DNA of 64,000 nt. Source: G963668605 sp963793625 (lineage in GTDB: Bacteria; Acidobacteriota; Terriglobia; Bryobacterales; Bryobacteraceae). Numbering within the stretch: position 1 is the first letter of the stretch; each line of letters begins with the position of its first letter. The position numbers were made by a program, and so were the translations under genes. The DNA lies in NCBI GenBank assembly GCA_963793625.1, contig CAWCAT010000049.1:1-64000 (forward strand). Direction: 5' to 3'. This document shows, in pieces, positions 48,656 to 56,599 of the stretch. The notes under the pieces were generated by a model that saw nothing but the letters and a program-made list of their open reading frames with translations, was not told the origin of the DNA and made no database searches.

Positions 48656-48981
48656 GTCCGGCGAATTGCTCCGTTCTCTCCGGAGGTAAAAGTGCGAGGC
48701 CTACCTGAAACCGGCCGCCCTCTTTCTCCACGCACCAGCATACGATGCCTCGGCACCGCACAGTCTCTCGACCATGCCCAAGGTCCACCTGCCCGCGCAA
48801 TGATACGTGTAAGCCCTTACGTCAGAGAAGTGGGGCTTTGTAAACCAAAGCCGCCCTCGCTGGTGTCGGCCGCGGTCACCTCAACATCCTGCGTCAGGCC
48901 ATCATCGCCAATGTACACGATGCGCAAAGTTCCTGCCGCCTGTGACCTCTTCCGCCCCTGATTTCTCCGTTCCAGACTCAC
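48618..48981 (-). CDS. PilZ-domain protein, probable c-di-GMP receptor (frameshifted)
   Basis: GTG at 48,979-48,981 with GAGGG upstream. N-terminus 'MSLERRNQGRKRSQAAGTLRI' holds the RxxxR-type arginines, and 'ADTSEGGFGLQSP' matches the (D/N)xSxxG motif of PilZ. After an indel near 48,830 it goes on 'RCRGIVCWCVEKEGGRFQVGLAL', the usual last strands. It would bind cyclic di-GMP and pass the signal to a partner. Directly upstream of, and overlapping, the J-domain gene, which may be that partner. Confidence 0.65.
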
Positions 48982-49127
48982 TCCAGTTCCCTCACTCTAG
49001 CAGAACATTCGTGGAACAATAATGGAATCACTAGAAAGTACCAATTCGCCTTAGTACGCGGGGTCCAGTCGAAATGCGGGTGGAATACGGAAGCAACCCT
49101 AAAATACCGCGCGGCGTCTTTAAGACA

Positions 49128-49520
49128 ATGATCCAGATCTTCCGTATTTGTGCTGCATTGTGCCTGCTCAGTCTCCTTGCTGGAAAATCGTTGCCTGCCC
49201 AGGGGAACCCTGGTGCTAAGAAGAGGTCCGCAAAACCGGGGCCGGCGGCGGAACTGCTGCCCAATTTTTCAGGCACTCTACGTAGTTTCGATAAGAAATC
49301 GCTCACACTGGAAGATCAGGAGGGCAACACTACGCAGTTCACGTGCACCCGCAAAACGGCCTACTAGGATGGCCGGAAAAAGGTTGATCCTTCTGTTTTC
49401 AAGGCGGGGAGCATCGTTTCAGTAGAAGCCCGTCAGGCTCCGGACGGATCGCTGGATGCCGTAAACGTGCATTTAGAGCACAAAGACTCTAGGTCAGTAG
49501 ACTGGGGATTGGATAGATGA
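49128..49520 (+). CDS. DUF5666-like exported protein with an in-frame stop
   Basis: ATG 49,128 gives a signal peptide ('FRICAALCLLSLLAGKSLPAQ'). The mature part reads 'NFSGTLRSFDKKSLTLEDQEG' and 'TTQFTCTRKTAY', then a TAG at 49,365-49,367 in the same frame, then 'DGRKKVDPSVFKAG', 'SIVSVEARQAPDGSLDAVNV' up to TGA 49,518. Both halves make one small DUF5666-type beta domain. The stop is either a real nonsense change or a sequencing error (TAT to TAG would restore a Tyr-Tyr pair). Function unknown. Confidence 0.6.
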
Positions 49521-49532
49521 TCTTGGTAATCC

Positions 49533-50934
49533 ATGATCAACTCCAAGTTCACCCGGCGTGACTTTGCCAGGACGATTGCGTTGGGGGTGGCGGTCGCGCA
49601 TGCTCCTGCAGCGCAGCAGGATCCGTGGTCGCAGGTTCCGGCAATCCTCGCGCGCATCAAACCTCCCGTTTTTCCGAACCGCAGTTTCAATATCACGGCC
49701 TTCGGTGCGAAGGGCGACGGTGTCGTAGATTGCACTGAGGCCTTCGCGCGTGCGATCACGGCGTGTAATCAGGCGGGCGGTGGACGTGTAGTCGTCCCCG
49801 CAGGAAAGTTTCTGACCGGTCCCATTCATCTGAAGAGCCGCGTGAATCTCCACGTGTTCGACGGGCGCCGTCGTGCTTTTTAGTCGCGAGACTAAGAAGT
49901 ACATGCCTAATGTCTTCACTCGCTGGGAGGGCATGGAATGCAAGAACTATTCTCCCTTCGTGTATGCGTTCCAGCAGCAGGATATTGCTATCACGGGCAG
50001 CGGCACGCTCGACGGTCAGGCCGACTGCGCCAATTGGTGGCCGTGGAAAGGCCGCACGAATTGCGGCTGGAAAAAAGGCGAGGCTAACCAGCAGCCTGCG
50101 CGCGACCGCCTGGTGGAAATGTGCGAGAAGGGGATCCCGGTCGAGCAGCGCGTGTTTGGAGAAGGACATTACCTGCGGCCTCAATTTATACAGCCGTATC
50201 AGTGCCGCAATATTCTGATTGAGGGTGTGACGATTCAGAACTCACCCATGTGGGAAATCAACCCGGTGCTGTTGACCAACGTCACGATCAGGAACGTAAA
50301 GGTGATAAGCCACGGTCCGAATAACGACGGTTGCGATCCCGAGTCATGCACGGATGTCTTGATCAAGGACTGTCTGTTTGACACGGGCGACGATTGCATA
50401 GCCCTGAAATCCGGGCGGAACAACGATGGCCGGCGGATCGGGAAGCCAATTGAAAACGTCGTGATTCAGGGATGCGAAATGAAGGATGGACACGGCGGCG
50501 TGACGATCGGGAGCGAAATCTCAGGTGGCGCGCGCAACATCTTCGCTGAGGATTGCCGCATGGACAGCCCGAACCTGGACCGCGTACTTCGAATCAAAAC
50601 CAACTCGGTGCGCGGCGGCACGGTGGAGAACATTTACATGCGCAATGTAAAGGTCGGGCAGTTGGCCGACGCCGCCGTGCATGTCGATTTCTTCTATGAG
50701 GAAGGCGAAGGCGGCCCGCACAAACCGGTTGTAAGAAACATCGAGGTCACCAATCTTACCTGCAAGCAGAGCAAGTACGCGCTGTATCTGCGCGGGTTCA
50801 AAGAAGCGCCGATTCGCGACGTACGGTTAAGTAGCTGCGTTTTTGAAAACGTCAAGCAGTCCAACGTCCTGGAGAACGTACAAGGCCTTACTCTTAAATC
50901 CGTGACGGTCAACGGCAAGCCCCTGACTAGTTGA
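49533..50934 (+). CDS. Tat-exported GH28 polygalacturonase (one frameshift)
   Basis: ATG 49,533; leader 'SKFTRRDFARTIALGVAVAHA' is a twin-arginine signal. 'FNITAFGAKGDGVVDCTEAF' opens the beta-helix as in other GH28 enzymes. Catalytic blocks: 'NNDGCDPESC', 'DTGDDCIALKSG' and 'GHGGVTIGSE', the GH28 aspartate and His-Gly motifs. An indel near 49,875 breaks the frame between 'HVFDG' and 'VLFSRE'. It hydrolyses alpha-1,4-galacturonan or a rhamnogalacturonan. Followed 44 bp later by the oxidoreductase gene. Confidence 0.9.
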
Positions 50935-50978
50935 ATCAGGCGTGACTCGACGTATTCACGACAACCAACATACAATGG

Positions 50979-52289
50979 TTGACCATGACCAACCGACGAA
51001 AGTTCTTTCAGCGCCTGGCCGCCCCCGCAGTTGCGGCGGCCGGCTTTCCAACAATAGTGAAGGCGGCTGCCTTGGGCCTGAATGGAGCCGTCGCTGCCAG
51101 CGATCGGGTGACGCTTGCCACGATTGGTTGCGGCGGTATGGGCAATGGTCACCTGAACGCTTTCCTGAAGAATAAAGCCGTGCAGTATGTCGCTGTCTGC
51201 GACCTGGACGACGAGCACCTGACCGCCGCCAAGACTAAAGTCGATCTTGCATACGCGAACAAGGACTGCATCGCGTACCGCGCGTTCGAAGAAGTGATTT
51301 CGCGGCGCGACATCGATGCGGTCACGATGGCCACACCGGACCACTGGCATGGAATCGTCGCAACGGCTGCGCTGCGCGCAGGCAAGGACGTGTACGGCGA
51401 GAAGCCGCTCGCGCACAACTTCCACGAAGGCTTGATGATTGTCGAAGCCGTACTGCGCTACAAACGCATCTGGCAGACCGGAAGCTGGCAGCGTTCGAAA
51501 CCGCAATTCCATCAGGCCTGCGAACTCGTTCGCAACGGACGCATCGGCAAGGTCACGAAAGTCGAAGTTGGTCTGCCTGGCGGACCGAATGACTACGGCA
51601 AGGTGAAAGACAAAATGGCGCTAGTGGATCCGCCGGCGACATTGAACTACGATCGCTGGCTCGGGCCCGCACCGGATGCGCCCTATTGGGAAGGGCGTAC
51701 GCACTGGAACTGGCGCTGGAACCTGGCCTACGGTGGTGGACAGTTAATGGATTGGATCGGCCATCATTGCGACATCGCGCACTGGGGCATGGGCTGGGAC
51801 GAAACCGGCCCGTACGAAGTGGAAGGAGTCGGCGAATACCCGCCCGTCACCGAACTCTGGAACTCGGCGAAGAAATATCGCGTGACGGCGAAATACGCAG
51901 GCGGCGTTACGATGACGATTTCCGGCGGCCATCCCGATATCCGTGGCGGCACAAAGTGGATCGGCGACAAGGGCTGGATTTGGGTGGACCGCAGAGGTAT
52001 CGAAGCCGAGCCCAAGGACCTGCTGACATCCGTGATTGGCCCGAACGACATCCACCTAACCAAAAGCGACGATCACTATGCGCAGTTTATTGACTGCGTG
52101 AAGTCGCGACAAGAGACGTTGACGCCTGCGCGTGTTGCGCTGCGTTCGGCAACGCCCGGCTGGTTGGGACAGATCGCAATGCAAACGGGCCGCAGAATCA
52201 AATGGGACCCGAAAGAGATGCGCATTCTCAACGATACCGAAGCAACCAAAATGTTGAGCCGTCAAATGCGCAGTCCGTACCAGCTATGA
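50979..52289 (+). CDS. Tat-exported Gfo/Idh/MocA-family oxidoreductase
   Basis: 436 residues. Leader 'TNRRKFFQRLAAPAVAAAGF' is a twin-arginine signal, so the enzyme leaves the cytoplasm folded with its NAD(P) cofactor. NAD-binding part: 'VTLATIGCGGMGNGHLNAF', 'VAVCDLDDEHL', 'AVTMATPDHWHGIVATAAL' and the active-site 'GKDVYGEKPLAHNFHEGL'. It oxidises or reduces sugars or sugar acids. The stop TGA overlaps the ATG of the next gene, so they are coupled. Confidence 0.9.
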   Translation: MTMTNRRKFFQRLAAPAVAAAGFPTIVKAAALGLNGAVAASDRVTLATIGCGGMGNGHLNAFLKNKAVQYVAVCDLDDEHLTAAKTKVDLAYANKDCIAYRAFEEVISRRDIDAVTMATPDHWHGIVATAALRAGKDVYGEKPLAHNFHEGLMIVEAVLRYKRIWQTGSWQRSKPQFHQACELVRNGRIGKVTKVEVGLPGGPNDYGKVKDKMALVDPPATLNYDRWLGPAPDAPYWEGRTHWNWRWNLAYGGGQLMDWIGHHCDIAHWGMGWDETGPYEVEGVGEYPPVTELWNSAKKYRVTAKYAGGVTMTISGGHPDIRGGTKWIGDKGWIWVDRRGIEAEPKDLLTSVIGPNDIHLTKSDDHYAQFIDCVKSRQETLTPARVALRSATPGWLGQIAMQTGRRIKWDPKEMRILNDTEATKMLSRQMRSPYQL

Positions 52290-53356
52290 ACCTGATCGCA
52301 TGTCTTTTGGCTGCTGCTTTGTCGGTCGGCATCGCCGCAGCCCAGGTTCCCGCTAATGATGAAATCCGAAGGATTCTCGTTGAGCGGATCGACGCAAAAC
52401 AACAGGGCGTCGGAATTGTCGTAGGTATTATTGAGCCGAGGGGCCGTCGCGTGATTGCCTATGGAAAGCTCGCCAAAGGCGATGCACGAGTGCTGGATGG
52501 CAACACGGTTTTCGAAATTGGCTCGATCACAAAAGTGTTCACCTCGCTGCTGCTGGCCGACATGGTCCAGCGCGGCGAACTCGCGCTCACTGACCCAGTG
52601 GCGAAGTATCTTCCGGCGGAGTTAAAGCTGCCCGAGCGTGGCGGCCTTTCGATCACACTTGTGGATCTGGCGACGCATACATCCGGCCTGCCCCGACTGC
52701 CTGCAAACCTGGCCCCTAAAGACAGTTCGAATCCCTACGCTGATTACTCGGTCGAACAGCTTTATCGTTTTCTGTTCACTTACAAGCTGCCGCGCGATAT
52801 AGGCGAAAAGTACGAATACTCTAATCTCGCGGTTGGATTGCTGGGACACGCGCTAGCATGGCGGGCTGGCTTGGGATACGAAGCACTCGCCCAAACACGT
52901 ATTTGCGAACCGCTCGGAATGAAGAGCACACGAATCGCGCTGACAAACGAGATGAAGCAGCGCCTTGCAGTCGGGCACAATGCCAAATTAGTGCAGGTCT
53001 CAAATTGGGACCTGCCTACATTGGCTGGTGCCGGTGCGTTACGTTCCAGCACAAATGACCTGCTGGCGTTTCTGGCTGCCAACCTTCGCTACACGGAAAC
53101 CAGCCTCAGCCCGGCGATGGCCGCCATGGTAAGAATTCGCCGTGCAACAGCAAACCCCAGGATGGAGGTAGCGCTAGGCTGGCATGTGCTAAACCCCGGC
53201 GGCACTGAAGTCATTTGGCACAATGGCGGCACAGGCGGCTATCGAACCTTTATCGGGTTCGATCCCAAGAGCCGCGTCGGCATAGTCGTGCTATCAAACA
53301 CTTCGACAACGACCGGAGTCGACGATATCGGACGCCGCCTGCTTGGAGTAAACTAG
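52286..53356 (+). CDS. Beta-lactamase-fold serine hydrolase (class C / esterase-like)
   Basis: 356 residues from ATG 52,286, overlapping the previous stop (ATGA). Signal 'CLLAAALSVGIAAA'. Active-site motifs: Ser80-x-x-Lys83 in 'EIGSITKVFTSLL', Tyr178-Ser-Asn180 in 'YEYSNLAVGLLGHAL', and His312-Asn-Gly-Gly in 'VIWHNGGTGGY'. This is the class C penicillin-binding/AmpH/EstB group; substrate may be a peptide, ester or acyl sugar rather than an antibiotic. Coupling to a sugar oxidoreductase favours an esterase role. Confidence 0.85.
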   Translation: MNLIACLLAAALSVGIAAAQVPANDEIRRILVERIDAKQQGVGIVVGIIEPRGRRVIAYGKLAKGDARVLDGNTVFEIGSITKVFTSLLLADMVQRGELALTDPVAKYLPAELKLPERGGLSITLVDLATHTSGLPRLPANLAPKDSSNPYADYSVEQLYRFLFTYKLPRDIGEKYEYSNLAVGLLGHALAWRAGLGYEALAQTRICEPLGMKSTRIALTNEMKQRLAVGHNAKLVQVSNWDLPTLAGAGALRSSTNDLLAFLAANLRYTETSLSPAMAAMVRIRRATANPRMEVALGWHVLNPGGTEVIWHNGGTGGYRTFIGFDPKSRVGIVVLSNTSTTTGVDDIGRRLLGVN

Positions 53357-53793
53357 CCCCCGCTGGCAGGCCGCAATTCATCTTCGATCTCGTAGATCTT
53401 ATCCTCCCAATCGCGCGTGGGAGTTCCCGCCGCCTTTGCCTCCGCCAGCTTCTTCTGTGCTGTCGCGAGTCGCTTCTGCAAGCCGAGGAGCTTGCGCGCG
53501 GGGATTGCGGGTAGTTCTTCCGGCTGAGGTTCGACGGCAGCGGGCTTCGCCGGCTTCGGAGCGCTCTTGGCTTTAGTTTTCGCGCCGACTTTGTACCGAA
53601 ACGCGGTTACGCTCGATGGTGGTTTCAGAGCCGCACCGAAGTCAGTCCGATATTCTTCCGCGAGTTGCACGGCTTCTGAAAGCAGTTCAGAAAAACGTGC
53701 TTCCATCGCCTGCTTTGCCTGGGTCTGCAGGTCTTTGCCCTGCTGCTTCCACTTCTGATATTCCGAGATGATCTTGCTCATGGGATCGGCCAC
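53353..53793 (-). CDS. Hypothetical coiled-coil, Lys/Ala-rich protein
   Basis: 146 residues. The first 60 are strongly helical ('ISEYQKWKQQGKDLQTQAKQ', 'FSELLSEAVQLAEEYRTDFG'). The middle is a Lys/Ala/Pro-rich linker ('KTKAKSAPKPAKPAA'), and the end is a coiled coil ('LLGLQKRLATAQKKLAEAK'). No motif for enzyme activity is seen. It may bind nucleic acid or another protein. Start at 53,793 (MADPMSKII) or 53,781. Overlaps the end of the serine hydrolase gene by 4 bp, convergent. Confidence 0.6.
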   Translation of the reverse strand: MADPMSKIISEYQKWKQQGKDLQTQAKQAMEARFSELLSEAVQLAEEYRTDFGAALKPPSSVTAFRYKVGAKTKAKSAPKPAKPAAVEPQPEELPAIPARKLLGLQKRLATAQKKLAEAKAAGTPTRDWEDKIYEIEDELRPASGG

Positions 53794-53830
53794 GAGGACG
53801 AGTGTATCGTATTCGTCTTTTGTTCGCTAC

Positions 53831-53980
53831 TCAGCGGCGAAAATACAGGACAGCGAAGCCGACGCCCGCCAGGACCAGGACGGAACCTAAAAGGACACCG
53901 TAACGCAGCAGAGCGCCTTCCAGAAAGGTTTTCACTACTGCTTCGTCTTCATGAATGCGCTGTGTGAGGGTGTGAGCCAT
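53831..53980 (-). CDS. Small single-span membrane protein, 49 residues
   Basis: ATG 53,978-53,980 behind GGAGG (spacing 9). Product: a charged start ('AHTLTQRIHEDEAVVKTFLE'), then 'GALLRYGVLLGSVLVLAGVG' and 'FAVLYFRR' at the end. One clear membrane helix with a basic C-terminus. Complete with start, ribosome site and stop (53,831-53,833), so likely real though short. Function unknown; the gene ends 38 bp upstream of the coiled-coil gene on the same strand. Confidence 0.6.
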   Translation of the reverse strand: MAHTLTQRIHEDEAVVKTFLEGALLRYGVLLGSVLVLAGVGFAVLYFRR

Positions 53981-54091
53981 TTATTATGCACCTCCTCCAT
54001 TGGCATTTTAGGTCCGTTCGCTGCGTTGTTCAAGGCCAATCGGATGCTGCTGATCCTGTATGCTGTCTCACAGCAGGAGTTTCGACACATA

Positions 54092-56599
54092 ATGCGTGAA
54101 TTCGCCCTCATTTTTCTTTTAGCAATGCCGACTTTGGCCGCGCGCTCGGTCGCGATTGTAACGGAAGGCCAGCTGGATGCGCCCGCAAAGCACGGGCTCG
54201 CAAAGCTCGAACAGGCTCTGCGCGACAAGGGCTTTGCCATCGTGCCGAATGGAAAAGCGGATTTCATCATCAATGCTGGTCTTGGTCTGACGAACGGCCC
54301 CGAGGCGCTCAGCATCAAGCGGCAGAAGCTTCAGGGCAAATCTGTGGTGACGTTGCGCGGCAGCGATGCGCGCGGATTGATGTATGCTGCACTCGACACA
54401 GCGGAACGCATCTCTTGGAGCAGCGACGCCAACGATCCGTTCGTCCACGTTCGGGATGCCGCCGAAAAACCCTTCCTCGCCGAACGCGGCATTTCCATAT
54501 ACACCATGCAGCGCGCGTATTTCGAAAGCCGCCTCTATGATGAGCAGCACTGGAAACGCTATTTCGACATGCTCGCCGCAAGCCGCATCAACAGCTTTAT
54601 TGTGATCTTCGGGTATGAAAACGGCGGCTTCATGGCGCCGCTTTATCCGTATTTTTTCGACACGTCAGGGTTTCTTGGCGTGCGACTGGTCGGCATCACT
54701 CAGGAGCAGCAAGCGCGCAACACGGCTGCATTCAAGACGATGATGCGACTCGCCCACGAGCGCGGCATTGAAGTGACCGCGGGGATCTGGGATCACATCT
54801 ATCGCGGGGGCGTTCAGGGCGGTGGCATTCCGGGAGCAGCGAAAGTCGCCAATGAACCGGTGCCCGGACTCGTGTGGGGCGTGACGTCGGAAAATCTCGC
54901 AGCTTACAATAAAGCCGCGCTGCGGCGCTTCCTTGAAGTGTTTCCGGAGATCGACGCGATCCAGTTCCGGATGCACGATGAATCCGGTTTGAAGCACGAT
55001 GAAATGTTCGGCTTCTGGCACGAGGTCTTCGGGCTCATTAAACAGGTGCGTCCGCAGTTGCGCGTCGATCTGCGCGCGAAAGGCCTACCCGATGCCGTGA
55101 TCGAAGACGCACTGAATCAGGGTTTGAAAGCGCGCGTCAACACGAAGTACTGGATGGAACAGATGGGTCTCCCGTTCCACTCGACGCACGTGAATGCGCA
55201 GAACCAGCGCGATCGCCGGCATGGCTATGCGGATCTGTTGCGCTATCCGCAGCGCTACCGAATGCACTGGCAGTTATGGAGCGGCGGCACAACACGGCTG
55301 CTCTTGTGGGGAGATCCGGATTACGTGAAGCGCTTTGCTGAGAGTGCGCGCCTGTACGACGGCAACAGTTTTGAAGTGAACGAGATGCTCGCGACGAGGA
55401 TGCTGGGGGAATCGCATGACGCAAAACCGCTGAACATCCTGAACCCGCACTACAAATATTTCGACTACGAATTCGAGCGCTACTGGCACTTCTACAGGTT
55501 GTGGGGCCGCCTGACTTATAATCCACAAACGCAACCGGAGGTGTGGGAGCGCGAGTTCACACAGCGTTTTGGCGCACAGGCCGGCGTGCCTTTAATGAAT
55601 GCTTTGCAACTTGCGAGTAAGGTGCTGCCGCGCATCGTGGCGGCAAGCTACCGATATCAGTACTTCCCGACCACTCGCGGCTGGGCTGAGATGCAACGCC
55701 AGGACAGTCTTCCGAAGTTTGCAGCCGAGGAAGGCTCGGACACGCAGCAATTCATGAACCCTCGCGATGAAGCAAAGAGCATTATCGAAGGCACGGATAC
55801 AGCGATGCGCCGACCGCAGGAAACCAGTCGCTGGTTCGCGCAGACGGCAGATAGCATTCTGGCTAAGGTCGCGCAGGCCGAGCAGACCATCGGGGAGCGC
55901 AGCAGTAAAGAGTTCGTCTCCACTGTGACGGATTTGAAAATACTTGCGGGACTCGCGCGCTATCACTCGTGGAGATTGCGAGGCGCGGTTTCCTACAACC
56001 TGTACAAGGAATCCGGTGATCTGAACTCCTTCGACGAAGCGATCGCTAGCGAGAAACACGCGGTTGAGGCGTGGACCCAAATCGTCGCGGCTGCGGGCGA
56101 TGTCTATAACGAGAATCTTGCCTTCGGCGTGCACTCCGTCGGATTTAGCCGGCATTGGAAAGAAGAGTTGCAGTTGCTGCAGCGAGACTTCGCACAACTA
56201 CAGGTGGAACGGGAAAAAGCGACTCCGCGCGCGGGCGCCAAGCGGGTTCGCCTTCCGATGCGTGGAACTGAGAACGGGCTCGCGGTAAAACTGGAACCCG
56301 TGGCTCCCGCGGAAGTGGGACGCTCGCTTACTATCTCCGCAAAAATCACCGCACCCGCTGAAATCAAGTGGGCGCGCCTGCGCTACCGACACCTCACGCA
56401 GTTTGAGGACTATCAGACCGCGCCGATGACGATCAACGTCGTCACTGGACTTCACAGCGCGCAAATTCCCGCTTCGTTCATCGATCCCAAGTGGGACTTG
56501 ATGTACTTCATCGAAGTGGTCAACATGAAAGGCTCAGGACGCATGTTTCCAGATCTCGACAAGGAGACCCCCTACGTGGTGGTCGGAGTGAAGCGATGA
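54092..56599 (+). CDS. Secreted glycoside hydrolase-like protein (GH20/GH67-type N-domain)
   Basis: 835 residues from ATG 54,092 (signal 'FALIFLLAMPTLAARS'). The first 150 residues are the zincin-like/GH20b-type domain ('ADFIINAGLGLTNGPEALSIK', 'LRGSDARGLMYAALDTAERI'). A TIM barrel follows ('MLAASRINSFIVIFGYENGG', 'GIEVTAGIWDHIYRGG', 'IDAIQFRMHDESGL'), then a helical region and a C-terminal beta domain. It resembles alpha-glucuronidases and hexosaminidases but catalytic residues cannot be fixed by eye. Its stop overlaps the start of the next gene (ATGA). Confidence 0.65.
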   Translation: MREFALIFLLAMPTLAARSVAIVTEGQLDAPAKHGLAKLEQALRDKGFAIVPNGKADFIINAGLGLTNGPEALSIKRQKLQGKSVVTLRGSDARGLMYAALDTAERISWSSDANDPFVHVRDAAEKPFLAERGISIYTMQRAYFESRLYDEQHWKRYFDMLAASRINSFIVIFGYENGGFMAPLYPYFFDTSGFLGVRLVGITQEQQARNTAAFKTMMRLAHERGIEVTAGIWDHIYRGGVQGGGIPGAAKVANEPVPGLVWGVTSENLAAYNKAALRRFLEVFPEIDAIQFRMHDESGLKHDEMFGFWHEVFGLIKQVRPQLRVDLRAKGLPDAVIEDALNQGLKARVNTKYWMEQMGLPFHSTHVNAQNQRDRRHGYADLLRYPQRYRMHWQLWSGGTTRLLLWGDPDYVKRFAESARLYDGNSFEVNEMLATRMLGESHDAKPLNILNPHYKYFDYEFERYWHFYRLWGRLTYNPQTQPEVWEREFTQRFGAQAGVPLMNALQLASKVLPRIVAASYRYQYFPTTRGWAEMQRQDSLPKFAAEEGSDTQQFMNPRDEAKSIIEGTDTAMRRPQETSRWFAQTADSILAKVAQAEQTIGERSSKEFVSTVTDLKILAGLARYHSWRLRGAVSYNLYKESGDLNSFDEAIASEKHAVEAWTQIVAAAGDVYNENLAFGVHSVGFSRHWKEELQLLQRDFAQLQVEREKATPRAGAKRVRLPMRGTENGLAVKLEPVAPAEVGRSLTISAKITAPAEIKWARLRYRHLTQFEDYQTAPMTINVVTGLHSAQIPASFIDPKWDLMYFIEVVNMKGSGRMFPDLDKETPYVVVGVKR

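Noticed and set aside
52286..53356. Antibiotic-resistance beta-lactamase
   Set aside because: The motifs are those of the broad class C serine hydrolase family; the sugar-enzyme context gives no support for resistance.
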